In this document: piece after piece, positions 26,071 through 36,900 of the stretch
How the letters are laid out: every line of letters starts with the position of its first letter
Position numbering within the stretch: position 1 is the first letter of the stretch
Assembly: GCA_050300015.1 (NCBI GenBank)
Contig: JBNKWZ010000016.1
Location: forward strand, 124,001 to 188,000
DNA from: CAYZQH01 sp050300015
Lineage (GTDB): Bacteria > Pseudomonadota > Gammaproteobacteria > Pseudomonadales > Cellvibrionaceae
Length of the DNA stretch: 64,000 nucleotides
Reading direction: 5' to 3'
Notes under the pieces: model-generated
Databases searched by the model: none
Seen by the model: only the letters and a program-made list of their open reading frames with translations
Told to the model about the DNA's origin: nothing
Made by a program: the position numbers and the translations under genes

Positions 26071-26850
26071 ATGATTCAGTTTCAAAATGTTTGGAAAGAA
26101 TACGGTTCGCAAGTGGTGCTGGAGGGGTTACGTAACACCGTGAACGAGGGTGAATTCGTCACCATCGTTGGTGCCTCAGGCTGCGGCAAAACCACATTTT
26201 TAAATATGATGCTTGGCACCGAAGGCCCTTCGAGAGGGCAAATATTACTGGATGGAAAGCCCATGGCTGCAGAGCCTGGGCCCGAGCGCGGTATCGTGTT
26301 TCAACGCTATTCGGTGTTCCCACATTTGTCAGTTCTACAAAATGTGATATTGGCGGAAGAATTTGCTAAGAGTCCTTTTGGGGGGCGTTTATGGGGTGCG
26401 AAAAGAAAAGCCGCGCGTGCGCGCGCCGTTGAAATGTTGGAGGCGGTGGGGCTCGGTCATGCGATTGATAAATATCCCAGTGAATTATCGGGTGGTATGC
26501 AGCAGCGTCTTTCCATCGCTCAGTCATTAATCAAAAAGCCCAGAATTTTATTGCTCGACGAACCTTTTGGCGCTTTGGATCCGGGCATCCGTGCGGATAT
26601 GCACAAGTTGGTGTTGTCATTGTGGCGCGAGTACAAGCTCACCATTTTTATGATCACCCACGATATTAAAGAGGGGTTTTACTTGGGCACGCGTTTGTGG
26701 GTATTCGACAAAACCCGTCATGATCCGCATGCGGCCAACGCCTATGGTGCAACCATTACTTATGATTTGCCCGTGGGTAAAGTGGACCCTAATGTTTTAG
26801 AAACCATCGTTGAAGGCATGCCAGAGCCTTCAACCGCAGAAACAGCATGA
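26071..26850 (+). CDS. ABC transporter ATP-binding protein, guanidine operon
   Basis: The 259-residue ATPase has Walker A GASGCGKTT, signature LSGGMQQR, Walker B ILLLDEPFG and the switch His in MITHD. It energises the permease encoded just upstream. The ATG at 26071 follows AGGGGGG; the longer frame from 26035 overlaps the permease and lacks the family N-terminus. Confidence 0.9.
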   Translation: MIQFQNVWKEYGSQVVLEGLRNTVNEGEFVTIVGASGCGKTTFLNMMLGTEGPSRGQILLDGKPMAAEPGPERGIVFQRYSVFPHLSVLQNVILAEEFAKSPFGGRLWGAKRKAARARAVEMLEAVGLGHAIDKYPSELSGGMQQRLSIAQSLIKKPRILLLDEPFGALDPGIRADMHKLVLSLWREYKLTIFMITHDIKEGFYLGTRLWVFDKTRHDPHAANAYGATITYDLPVGKVDPNVLETIVEGMPEPSTAETA

Positions 26851-26859
26851 GGCTTAAAA

Positions 26860-27591
26860 GTGAAAGACCTAGATAAACCGGCACTGTACCAATATCAACT
26901 GCCAGCTGGCGGACATTGGTCGTTGCGAGTGCAAAAAGGTTTGGCGTTAAAGCTGACCGATGTTACTGGATTGGCCAATCTTGGCATGCTTTTTTATAAC
27001 CCCAGTGATTTAACAGAGCGCTACAACGCTCCCGATACCTTAAAGTGCCAGCACACCTTTAAGCTGACCAAGGGCCACTGTTTGTATTCCGATATGGGCC
27101 GTATATTCTGCTCTATTGTTGAAGATGATTGTGGTTGGCATGAAACGGTCAGTGGCAACAGTACTGCAGACATTATCACTGCACAGTTTGGCGTCCGACA
27201 CTACCAATCACAACGGAATGCGTGGCATCAAAATGGTTACGACAGCTTTTTGGTGGAGTTGGCGAAATACGGACTGGGTGCACCCGATATGGCGGCTAAT
27301 GTTAATTGGTTCAGTCAGGTGCTAGTGAATGACAAAGGCAGTATGCAACTCGTGGCAGAAAACGCACCTGGTGCAAGCGTGATTTTGCGCTTTGAAATGG
27401 ATACTTTGGTGGTGATGCACGCCTGTCCGCATCCCCTGTCGCGGGCAGAGCAGTACCCGCAAGCGCCCGTTGATGTGACACTGTTCGATGCTGATCCTGT
27501 ACAAGAGGATGATTTTTGTAAAAACCTTTGTGCGGAAAATCAACGCGGGTTTGAAAATAACCGACTGTATCATTTGGGAGTGTTGTCATGA
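26860..27591 (+). CDS. DUF1989 protein, carboxyguanidine deiminase subunit (urea carboxylase-associated)
   Basis: One of two adjacent DUF1989 proteins that form the heteromeric carboxyguanidine deiminase (CgdA/CgdB), which turns carboxyguanidine into allophanate and ammonia. The 243-residue protein has C91 and H94 in DDCGWHE, part of the expected metal site. The third ligand position reads NS rather than Cys, suggesting this subunit's site is incomplete. The GTG start follows GAGG by 7 bases. The stop overlaps the next ATG. I cannot say which of CgdA or CgdB it is. Confidence 0.85.
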   Translation: MKDLDKPALYQYQLPAGGHWSLRVQKGLALKLTDVTGLANLGMLFYNPSDLTERYNAPDTLKCQHTFKLTKGHCLYSDMGRIFCSIVEDDCGWHETVSGNSTADIITAQFGVRHYQSQRNAWHQNGYDSFLVELAKYGLGAPDMAANVNWFSQVLVNDKGSMQLVAENAPGASVILRFEMDTLVVMHACPHPLSRAEQYPQAPVDVTLFDADPVQEDDFCKNLCAENQRGFENNRLYHLGVLS

Positions 27592-28229
27592 TTGTGGAAA
27601 GTCAATTTAAACCTGCACTGGCCGTGTTGGATGAAGTGGTCGATGCAGGTGACTATTGGTTAAAAGCCATCAAGGCGGGGCAAACGATACGTATTGTGGA
27701 CCTGGAAGGCAACCAGGCAGCGGACACCTTATTTTACAATGCCAATGATGTTTCTGAGCGCTACAGTGCTACCGATACTATTCGTGCGCAGGGCAATGTT
27801 TACTTAACGGCAGGCAGCGAGTTGATGTCCAACTATGGAAATCCCTTACTCACGATTACTGCGGATACGTGTGGACGGCATGACACTTTGGGAGGCGCCT
27901 GCGCCACAGAAAGTAATACGGTACGCTATGCGCTTGAAAAACGTTGTATGCATGCCTGTCGTGACAGTTGGATGCTGGCCATTGCTGAGCAGCCCGAGTG
28001 GGGGCTGAGTAAGCGTGATATTGCCCACAATATCAATTTCTTTATGAACGTACCCATTACGATGCAAGGCGGTTTGACATTTGAGGATGGCATATCCGCA
28101 CCGGGAAAATATGTGGAGATGGTGGCACACATGGATACATTGGTACTGATTTCCAATTGCCCTCAATTGAACAACCCTTGCAATGGTTACAATCCCACAC
28201 CCATTCAGGTGTTGGTGTGGGACGCTTAA
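27588..28229 (+). CDS. DUF1989 protein, second carboxyguanidine deiminase subunit
   Basis: The 213-residue paralogue of the preceding protein keeps a full metal-site pattern C95, H98 and C105 (DTCGRHDTLGGACA), with CMHACRD further on. It overlaps the upstream gene as ATGA, which supports equal translation of two subunits. Function in guanidine breakdown follows from the published role of these UAAP proteins; the idea that this is the catalytic subunit is my inference from the residues. Confidence 0.86.
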   Translation: MIVESQFKPALAVLDEVVDAGDYWLKAIKAGQTIRIVDLEGNQAADTLFYNANDVSERYSATDTIRAQGNVYLTAGSELMSNYGNPLLTITADTCGRHDTLGGACATESNTVRYALEKRCMHACRDSWMLAIAEQPEWGLSKRDIAHNINFFMNVPITMQGGLTFEDGISAPGKYVEMVAHMDTLVLISNCPQLNNPCNGYNPTPIQVLVWDA

Positions 28230-28329
28230 ATTTTATCATTAACTTTTGCTGGGGGACGGCCCTCGGTATTGGTTGGCTGCAACGCGCGCCCAACACGACA
28301 TCCATTGGGGACGTCCCCTCAAGGTTCAT

Positions 28330-31300
28330 ATGATTCAGTCTGTTTTGATTGCCAATCGCGGCGCCATTGCCGTTCGTATTATCCGGTCTTTGAAGGCAAT
28401 GGGTATTAAATCGATCGCGGTTTATTCCGAGGCCGACGCCAGTGCCCCTCATGTGGCCATGGCTGATGAGGCTTGGTTTTTAGGCGAGGGAAGGGCCAGC
28501 GAAACCTATCTCAATCAGGCCAGCTTATTTGAGATTATTGAGAAAAGTGGCGCGCAGGCGGTACACCCCGGTTACGGGTTTCTCAGTGAAAACGCTGATT
28601 TTTGCGAAGCGGTAGAGGCTAAGGGCATTGCTTTTATTGGTCCACGCCCCGCGCAAATGCGTGCATTTGGCTTAAAGCACGAAGCGCGCGCGCTGGCATT
28701 ACAGCATCAAGTACCTTTGCTGCCTGGTACCGGTTTGTTATCCAGTATTGATGAAGCGGTGGGTTCTGCACAATCCATTGGTTATCCCGTAATGCTGAAA
28801 AGTACTGCAGGCGGCGGTGGCATCGGCATGCAAATTTGTTCTGATGAAGGCGCCCTGCGTCATCATTGGGAAAGTATTAAACGCCTAAGCGAAAATAATT
28901 TCTCAAACGGAGGGGTGTTTTTAGAAAAGTATATTGAGTTTGCACGTCATATTGAGGTTCAGGTGTTTGGTGATGGCGAAGGCCAGGTGTTGGTGCTGGG
29001 TGACCGCGATTGCTCCAGTCAACGACGCCACCAAAAGGTATTGGAAGAAGCGCCTGCCCCCAATATTCCGGATGACATTCGAAAAGCGCTGCATGAAGTT
29101 TCCAAGCGTTTAACGGAGGCCGTTCAATATCGCAACGCCGGTACCGTAGAATTTATTTACAACCAAGCCACGGATGAATTTTATTTTCTGGAGGTGAATA
29201 CTCGTCTACAGGTTGAGCACGGTGTCACCGAGAGTGTGTACCAAGTGGACTTAGTGCAGTGGATGGTGCAATGTGCGGCAGGCACTCTACCCACGCTTGC
29301 GTCCATCGAAGCAAATTTAAGCCCCAAAGGTCATGCGATTCAAGCCCGGCTTTATGCCGAAAACCCCGCTAAGAACTTTCAGCCATCCACCGGCATATTG
29401 ACGTCTGTGCAATGGCCAGAAGGTGAAGGTTTACGGTTTGACCATTGGGTGGATACTGGCAGTGAGATTACCGCTTTTTACGATCCCATGCTGGGTAAGG
29501 TGATTGCCTATCAAGAGGATCGCGACTCGGCCATTAAGGCTTTACAGAAGGCCCTAGAAAACATTGTGTTACAGGGTATTGTCACCAACAAAGAATACTG
29601 TGAGGCCATTTTACGCAGCGATGTTTTCACCAATGCGCAAATGACCACGCGGTATTTAAGTGCCTTTGAATTTGCACCCAATGCATTTGAGGTGTTACAG
29701 GCTGGCACTATGACGACCATTCAAGATTACCCCGGGCGGATTGGATATTGGCATGTGGGGGTGCCACCGTCTGGGCCATTTGATGCTTATGCTTTTCGTT
29801 TGGGAAACGCTATCTTGGGCAATGAGGAATCGGCCGCCGGATTGGAAATTACCGTTAATGGACCCACGCTCAAATTTTATCAAGCGCAAACCTTAGTTTT
29901 GACGGGGGCCCAAATAGTCGCCCAGTTGGATGACGAGGCCATTACGTTGAATCAACCGTTTACGGTTGAACCCAACCAGGTTCTCACAATTGGTCAAGTG
30001 TCGGGTGCCGGTGCACGCAGTTATTTATTGTTTCAAGGTGGGTTGAACGTTGCGCCTTATTTGAACTCTGCGGCCACGTTTACTTTGGGCCAATTTGGCG
30101 GTGTTTGTGGCCGTGCCTTAAAAGTTGGCGATTTTATTGGTATGGCCAGTGCTCAAGCCAGGCCGTTGCCAAAGTGTCAAATACCAATACCGAGTATGAG
30201 CCATCATTGGCAATTGCATGTAATGTATGGCCCACACGGAGCACCGGATTTTTTCACCGAAGACGATATCGCACAATTTTTTGAAGCGCGCTGGAAAATT
30301 CACTACAACTCCAGTCGGACGGGCATTCGCCTAATTGGACCAAAGCCCAAATGGGCGCGTTCGGATGGTGGCGAAGCTGGGTTACACCCATCCAATATTC
30401 ATGATAATGCCTATGCCATCGGCGCGGTGGATTTTACCGGTGACATGCCTGTGATCTTAGGCCCCGATGGGCCATCTCTCGGAGGTTTTGTCTGCCCGGT
30501 AACCGTGATCAGCGCTGACCATTGGAAGTTGGGTCAGCTCTCGCCCGGTGACACGGTAGAATTTATTCCGGTATCACTAGAGCAGGCGGTAGAGGCCTGG
30601 CGTCTTCAATCTCAGGGGTTTTCGCAAAAAAGCACTGAGCCCATGCAGCTCAACCCCGTGCCTTTGAGTAACCCTATTGTTCGTCACTCCGAGTCACAAG
30701 GGGCTCACTGTGAGGTGAGCTACCGGCTTCAAGGGGACCAAAATCTATTGGTGGAATTTGGCCTCATGGCGCTCGACATTCGCACGCGTTTTCGTGCGCA
30801 CGGCTTGATGTTATGGTTGCAAGCACGTCAAGCGCGAGAACCTAAGTGGCAACAGGCTATTATTGATATCACTCCTGGTGTGCGTTCAGTACAAGTGCAT
30901 TTTGATCCGCTAGAGTGTTCGATGGCAGAACTTCTGGCGTTGCTCACCGAGGCGGAGCAGGCACAAGATAATGAAGACAATTTAACCGTGCCTTCGCGAA
31001 TTGTGCACTTGCCTTTAAGTTGGGACGATCAACAATGTCGGTTGGCTGTGCAAAAGTACATGCAATCGGTCCGTAAAGAGGCCCCCTGGTGTCCCGATAA
31101 CATTGAATTTATTCGGCGAATCAATGGCCTAAATTCCGTCGAAGCAGTGAAAGACATAGTGTTGAACGCGTCTTATGTGGTGTTGGGTTTGGGCGATGTG
31201 TATCTCGGGGCGCCGGTGGCCACACCCTTAGACCCTCGCCATCGTCTGGTCACCACCAAGTACAATCCCGCACGTACCTGGACGGCAGAAAATTCTGTGG

Positions 31301-31938
31301 GTATTGGCGGTTCCTATATGTGTATTTATGGGATGGAAGGTCCTGGCGGTTATCAATTTGTTGGGCGCACTGTGCAAATGTGGAACCGTTACCGCCAAAC
31401 TGAAGCCTTCACACAACCCTGGCTCTTACGTTTTTTTGATCAAATTCGATTTTACGAAGTCGAGGCTGAAGAGCTTCAGACCTTTCGTAAACAATTTCCC
31501 TTGGGGCAGTACCCTATTCGTATAGAAGACACCACGTTTTCTTTGTTGGAATACGAACGTTTTTTGCAGGACAACCAAACCAGTATTCAGAGTTTTGTGA
31601 GCCAGCGGAACAAAGCCTTCCAAGCAGAGTTAGACAGTTGGCGAGCCAGTGGTCAATTTCATTATGAGGATGTGGAAGAGGTCGAGACTGCTTTGGAAGA
31701 GGCAGGCCTGCCGGCGGATTGCTGTGCCATTGAAAGTCCTGTTTCAGGCAGTGTATGGCAATGGCTGGCGACTGCGGGTCAAACGGTCAATGCAGGTGAT
31801 GTGGTTTGTGTGTTGGAATCCATGAAAATGGAAATAGAAGTCACTGCGCCCTGTGCAGGGGTTGTGCAAAGTCTAGCGCGTGGCCAAGGTCAATCCATTC
31901 AGGCAGGGCAAACCCTGGCAGTGGTGAAAACCCGTTAA
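28330..31938 (+). CDS. Biotin-dependent guanidine carboxylase (urea carboxylase family)
   Basis: The 1202-residue enzyme has an N-terminal biotin carboxylase domain (1-450, with GYGFLSENADF, KSTAGGGGIGM and EVNTRLQVEHGVTE), a KipA-type domain (about 470-770), a KipI-type domain (about 800-1010) and a biotin carrier with ESMKMEIE, biotin-Lys1166. Members under guanidine-I riboswitches carboxylate guanidine rather than urea, and the DUF1989 pair upstream supports that reading. The ATG at 28330 gives the standard MIQSVLIANRGAIAVRI start; the upstream TTG at 28246 adds unrelated residues. Confidence 0.92.
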   Translation: MIQSVLIANRGAIAVRIIRSLKAMGIKSIAVYSEADASAPHVAMADEAWFLGEGRASETYLNQASLFEIIEKSGAQAVHPGYGFLSENADFCEAVEAKGIAFIGPRPAQMRAFGLKHEARALALQHQVPLLPGTGLLSSIDEAVGSAQSIGYPVMLKSTAGGGGIGMQICSDEGALRHHWESIKRLSENNFSNGGVFLEKYIEFARHIEVQVFGDGEGQVLVLGDRDCSSQRRHQKVLEEAPAPNIPDDIRKALHEVSKRLTEAVQYRNAGTVEFIYNQATDEFYFLEVNTRLQVEHGVTESVYQVDLVQWMVQCAAGTLPTLASIEANLSPKGHAIQARLYAENPAKNFQPSTGILTSVQWPEGEGLRFDHWVDTGSEITAFYDPMLGKVIAYQEDRDSAIKALQKALENIVLQGIVTNKEYCEAILRSDVFTNAQMTTRYLSAFEFAPNAFEVLQAGTMTTIQDYPGRIGYWHVGVPPSGPFDAYAFRLGNAILGNEESAAGLEITVNGPTLKFYQAQTLVLTGAQIVAQLDDEAITLNQPFTVEPNQVLTIGQVSGAGARSYLLFQGGLNVAPYLNSAATFTLGQFGGVCGRALKVGDFIGMASAQARPLPKCQIPIPSMSHHWQLHVMYGPHGAPDFFTEDDIAQFFEARWKIHYNSSRTGIRLIGPKPKWARSDGGEAGLHPSNIHDNAYAIGAVDFTGDMPVILGPDGPSLGGFVCPVTVISADHWKLGQLSPGDTVEFIPVSLEQAVEAWRLQSQGFSQKSTEPMQLNPVPLSNPIVRHSESQGAHCEVSYRLQGDQNLLVEFGLMALDIRTRFRAHGLMLWLQARQAREPKWQQAIIDITPGVRSVQVHFDPLECSMAELLALLTEAEQAQDNEDNLTVPSRIVHLPLSWDDQQCRLAVQKYMQSVRKEAPWCPDNIEFIRRINGLNSVEAVKDIVLNASYVVLGLGDVYLGAPVATPLDPRHRLVTTKYNPARTWTAENSVGIGGSYMCIYGMEGPGGYQFVGRTVQMWNRYRQTEAFTQPWLLRFFDQIRFYEVEAEELQTFRKQFPLGQYPIRIEDTTFSLLEYERFLQDNQTSIQSFVSQRNKAFQAELDSWRASGQFHYEDVEEVETALEEAGLPADCCAIESPVSGSVWQWLATAGQTVNAGDVVCVLESMKMEIEVTAPCAGVVQSLARGQGQSIQAGQTLAVVKTR

Positions 31939-32050
31939 TCGCTTCGAATTGAAATAGGTTTTTAAATTCGACCTAGCGAAACAGTCCGGTGGATGTTTCA
32001 GAAGATAAACAAATTGGTTTGGTGCCAGTGACGATCAAACGAGGGTAATT

Positions 32051-33871
32051 ATGCAGTGGCAACAGTTGGACTTATCTCTGTCGGGGTTGCGTCGACATTA
32101 TCAAAATAAAGATTTTACACCTGAGGCATTGGTGGCTCATCTGCTCGAACAAATGGATGCCTTTGATGCACAAGCGGACAATACTGTCTGGATAGAGCGC
32201 CTCGACTTGACGGCGTTCACGCCGTACTTCGAGCGCCTCAAAACCCTGGATTTTGACACGACCCCCTTGTGGGGTGTGCCCTTTGCGATCAAAGACAATA
32301 TCGATTTGGAAAATGTACCCACAACGGCGGCTTGTCCGGCTTTTGCTTACACCCCTTCAGAGAGTGCTTTTGCTGTAAAACAATGTTTAAACGCGGGTGC
32401 AATCCCCCTAGGCAAAACCAATCTTGACCAATTTGCCACGGGCCTTGTGGGCGTGCGTTCGCCCTATGGTCTGTGTCGAAATGCTTTAAACCCCGAATAC
32501 ATCAGTGGTGGATCAAGTTCTGGGTCTGCCGTGGCCGTGGCCAAACACTGGGTCAGTTTTTCGCTGGGAACCGATACCGCAGGCTCTGGTCGAGTGCCGG
32601 CGGCACTCAATAACCTGGTAGGTTTAAAACCCAGCAAAGGCTTGATCAGTACGCGAGGCGTGGTGCCGGCCTGTCGCAGTTTGGATTGCGTGAGTATTTT
32701 TGCGCAAAATACGGATGACGCCAATACCGTATTGGATGTGATGGCCGTGTTCGACCCTGAAGACGCGTATGCAAGGGCAAATACTTTTGCCAATGGGCCG
32801 CGATATTATCGCGAACGTCAGGGTGCGCTGACCATAGGTGTACCACAAGAAGATCAATTGGCCTTTTTTGGTGATCAAGAATCTGAAGCGCTTTTTTTAA
32901 AAGCGCTTGAAACCCTCCAGCAAGCGGGTGTGACGATTAAAACGGTGGACTTTTCAGCCTTCCAATCCGCGGCAGAATTGCTTTACCAAGGGCCTTGGGT
33001 AGCCGAGCGTTACGTGGCGACAGAATCCTTAATCGAAACCCATCCTGAAGCTTTATTACCCGTGATTCACACCATTGTCGGTGGTGGTATTAAACCCAAA
33101 GCCACGGATGCATTTAAAGCGCAATACGCTTTGCAAGCCTGTCATCAAAAGGCCCAATCTGTTTTGGCACAGGTGGACGCCATGCTCACGCCCACCTACG
33201 GTCCTTTATACTCAGTGGATGAACTGCTAGAAGCGCCCATTGTGCGCAATACACATTTAGGCTATTACACCAACTTTATGAATTTATTGGATTGTGCCGC
33301 CGTGGCCTTGCCCACGGCTTTGCGCCAAACCGGTGTGGGGTTTGGAGTGACCTTGTTTGCCAATGCCTTTGAAGACAAAAAACTTTTAAGTATTGCCGCC
33401 CACTGGCAAAATCTTTTTAAACTTGCTCCGGGTGAATCCGGTGTGTTGACCGTGCAAGGTGACTCAAATACTTTGTTACCCACTGATACGGTGGACGTGG
33501 TGGTATGCGGTGCGCATTTGGCCGGCTTCCCCTTAAATTGGCAATTAACCGAGCGCGGCGCACACTTGAAATCCAAAACCCAAACCAGTGCTCGGTACGC
33601 CCTCTACGCCCTCCCGGGTGGCCCGGTACCGCGCCCGGCATTGGTTCGCGACGCCGATTGTGCCACAGCCATTGAAGTGGAAGTGTGGACCCTACCCATT
33701 GTTGAGTTCGGAAGTTTTGTTGCGAACATTCCGGCACCGCTTGGGATTGGCAAAGTAGAATTGGCGGACGGCACATGGTGTGCGGGTTTTATCTGTGAAG
33801 GTGAAGCCGTCAAGGAGGCCGACAATATTAGCCATTTAGGAGGATGGCGGGCGTATCAGTCTCAGGCTTAA
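32051..33871 (+). CDS. atzF: Allophanate hydrolase
   Basis: It hydrolyses allophanate to ammonia and CO2, the last step of guanidine degradation. The amidase-signature triad is visible: Lys81 (AIKDN), Ser in GGSSSGS (154-159) and nucleophile Ser179 (DTAGSGR). The 606 residues include a C-terminal domain (about 460-600) typical of allophanate hydrolases such as AtzF. GAGGG lies 5-6 bases before the ATG. A 112-base gap separates it from the carboxylase. It is convergent with the sensor kinase gene. Confidence 0.92.
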   Translation: MQWQQLDLSLSGLRRHYQNKDFTPEALVAHLLEQMDAFDAQADNTVWIERLDLTAFTPYFERLKTLDFDTTPLWGVPFAIKDNIDLENVPTTAACPAFAYTPSESAFAVKQCLNAGAIPLGKTNLDQFATGLVGVRSPYGLCRNALNPEYISGGSSSGSAVAVAKHWVSFSLGTDTAGSGRVPAALNNLVGLKPSKGLISTRGVVPACRSLDCVSIFAQNTDDANTVLDVMAVFDPEDAYARANTFANGPRYYRERQGALTIGVPQEDQLAFFGDQESEALFLKALETLQQAGVTIKTVDFSAFQSAAELLYQGPWVAERYVATESLIETHPEALLPVIHTIVGGGIKPKATDAFKAQYALQACHQKAQSVLAQVDAMLTPTYGPLYSVDELLEAPIVRNTHLGYYTNFMNLLDCAAVALPTALRQTGVGFGVTLFANAFEDKKLLSIAAHWQNLFKLAPGESGVLTVQGDSNTLLPTDTVDVVVCGAHLAGFPLNWQLTERGAHLKSKTQTSARYALYALPGGPVPRPALVRDADCATAIEVEVWTLPIVEFGSFVANIPAPLGIGKVELADGTWCAGFICEGEAVKEADNISHLGGWRAYQSQA

Positions 33872-33912
33872 GGGCGCGCGTTCACATCATTGTGAGCGTC
33901 GCACGTAAAGCG

Positions 33913-36900
33913 CTATTGTTCGTGTGACGTGTCCGACCGTAAGCCCATTTGAAGTTTTCGGACCGCGGCCAAAATACGTAAATGATTGGCAATGCGTGCC
34001 AGTAAGGCATGTTTGCTCACGGGCTTGGGTAAATAGTCGCTACCACCTGCGTCGAAACAAGCGGCTATTTCATCCTCACCCGTTTTGGCGGTGAGAAATA
34101 TCACCGGAAGCTCATGTAAATCAAACAATTTACGGATGATTCGGCAGGCTTCGTAGCCTGTCATAGCGGGCATCATCACATCCATCACCACCAGATCAAT
34201 GCTTTGGTTACGAACAATTTCAATGGCGTCAGCGCCAGATCGAGCCTCAATGATATTGTATTCGTGCTGTGCCAGCATGCCGCTCAATACCAGTCGATTG
34301 ACGCTGTCGTCATCCACCACCAGCAGCGTGTGATACTTAGCATTTCGCGGTATTTGACTGCCTGGAGCGACTTGTTCAGGTTCTATTTCTGGTGCAGAGG
34401 GCGTCAAAGCTTTTGGTGCACGTAGGTCTCTAGGAATGGGGCGGGGTTTAGAGTCTTTTTCTTCGGCTGCCGGAATGGTAAATGTAAAGGTGGATCCGTG
34501 CCCCGGTGTGCTTTCCACCCAAATGTGGCCCTCGTGTAATTCCACCAACAACTTGGTAATGGCAAGCCCGAGGCCGGTGCCATCGTAGTGGCGTGCGGTA
34601 TCCCCCTCCGCTTGGTTAAACGCGTCGAAGATCGAACTCTGTTTATCTTTGCTGATGCCAATGCCTGTATCTTTGACGGTGATGTAACCACGCTCATTGT
34701 CCAGTTTAAAGCTAACTCTCACACTGCCTTTAGCCGTGTACTTAATGCTATTGCCCACCAAGTTAATGAGAATTTGCTGAAGGCGATTCTCATCCCCAAA
34801 AACGAAGGGCGCCAGGTGTTTTACGTCGTTGACTAATTCAATATCGTTCGATTTTGCGATTGGGTCTAATAAAATTAAGACGTTTTGCACCAGGTGGTAA
34901 ACGTCCACGGGTTTTGGGTTGAGTACTAACTTATGGTTGGCAAGCTTGGAGTAATCCAAAATATCGTTAATGAGTGCAGATAATCGCTTTCCACTGGAAA
35001 TAATCAACTCAAGGTTGCGCTGAGTGTAGCCGTCACGATTGGTCTCGCGATCTTTTAAACACTCGGCGATTCCGATGATGCCATTTAAGGGGGTGCGCAA
35101 TTCGTGAGAAGTGTTGGCCAGGAATGCATCTTTCATGGCATTTAAATTGCGCAACTGTGAGTTGACCTCACGCTCACCTTTTAGCTGTAATTGCTTTGCC
35201 TTTGATTGAAGGATAAAACCAAAAAAGCTGAGTGCGGCTAGGCTGTATAAAGTGTAGGCCCACCACGTGCGCCAGGGAGGCGGGGCAATATGAATATCCA
35301 GCGTGCTGATTCTAGGGCTCCAGCCTGCCAGAGTGCCAGAGCGAACGAGAAAGGTATAGTGCCCAGGGCTTAAATTGGTGTAAGTGACGCTGTTGGCGTG
35401 GTTGAGTTCTATCCAACGTTCGTCAAACCCTTTAAGTTTGTAGTTGTAACGAAGGTTGTTACCGCCGCGATAGTTCAACGCAGAAAACTCAAGGTGCATC
35501 ACTGAGTGAAAGTACTCTAAGGCTAGGGTGTGCTTGCCCTCCACGATTTGTAGTTTGGGTTTTGATACTGAGTGACCGCCTTGTGAACTGTAGGGGGTTT
35601 CAATATGAGTGAAGAAAACGGTATCGTCCGCTGGATACTGTGAAACTTGGCGTGGGTTAAAAGCGCTGAAGCCATCGGTACCGCCAAGCAAAATCTCCCC
35701 GTTCTTTAATTTTAAGGCCGCGGAACGGTACAGATTGTCACCCGCTAAACCATGATTTTCGTTAAACAAAGTCATTTCCAGTGAAGTGGGGTGTACTCGA
35801 ACGGCACCATTGACGGTGCTGACCCAAACGTAACCCTCATCGTCTTCCACGAACCCTGTAACAAAGTAGGCGGGAAGACCATCGTCCGGTGTGAGCCGTG
35901 TAAATTTTTGTGTGGTGTAATCGTAAATAAACAGCCCCGCTTCCTGAGTGCCTACCCAAATGCGGTTTTGACTGTCTTGAAACAAAGCCCTAATACGTTC
36001 TGCGTCCACCGTTGATGCATTGCCAGGTTCTCGAGGGAAGTTAAAAAAGGTTTCGGTCTCGGGGTCAAAGCGGTTTAACCCTGCTGTGGTGCCAATCCAT
36101 ATTTGACCGGTATGATCTTCCAGCATGGACCAAATGTAATTGTGGTTGATGGAATTGCCACTGTTATTTTTTTTAAACTGCTTAAAGTCGTTAGTTTCTT
36201 CTCTATACAACAGCAACCCTTCACCCTCGGTTCCTACCCACAATTGATTATGGCGGTCAAACACCAGAGCCCAAATAAATGCACTGGGAATGGCGTTGTG
36301 TTTTTGCGAAGGTAAGTAATTGACAATGGTATTGGATTCGGGGTTGAAGCGGTGCAGTCCGCCAGACCAGGTGCCCAACCAAATATTGTCTTTATGGTCT
36401 TCTACCATGGTAATAACGGCACCTGCACGCAGAGCATTGTCGGCTGTTGGGTGGGGCTCAAATCGTTTAAAACTGTCGGTTTGTGGTAGATACTGGTTGA
36501 GGCCATTTTCTGTACCGACCCATAGGCGACCTTTTCGGTCTTCCAAAAAGCTTAATATGGCACTGTTTGAAAGGCTGGTGGGGTCGTCCGGGTGGTGCGA
36601 ATAATTTTTAAATTGCGTGGCTTTACGATTGAAATAATTGAGTCCCGAGGGATACGTGGCCACCCATAAATCGCCTTCGCGATCTTCCAAAATTTTTCGC
36701 ACTTGATTTGAAGCAAGTGAATGGTTGTCGAAGGCATTGTGTTTGAAATGTGTAAAGTGACCAGTGGCGTCGTCAAACCGAGAGAGCCCACCATGGTCCG
36801 TGGCAACCCAAAGGTAGCCTTCTGAATCTACGAAAATATCACGGATATAATTGTGTCCCAGTGACTTATCATTGTTGGGGTCTTCTTTAAACTGAACAAA

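Noticed and set aside
28330..31938. Annotation as urea carboxylase proper
   Set aside because: The guanidine-I riboswitch and the DUF1989 pair point to guanidine; the family cannot be separated from sequence alone without an alignment, so the call rests on context.
33872..33912. Bidirectional terminator between the allophanate hydrolase and sensor kinase genes
   Set aside because: Only a weak CAC/GTG symmetry is present and no T-run; not supported.
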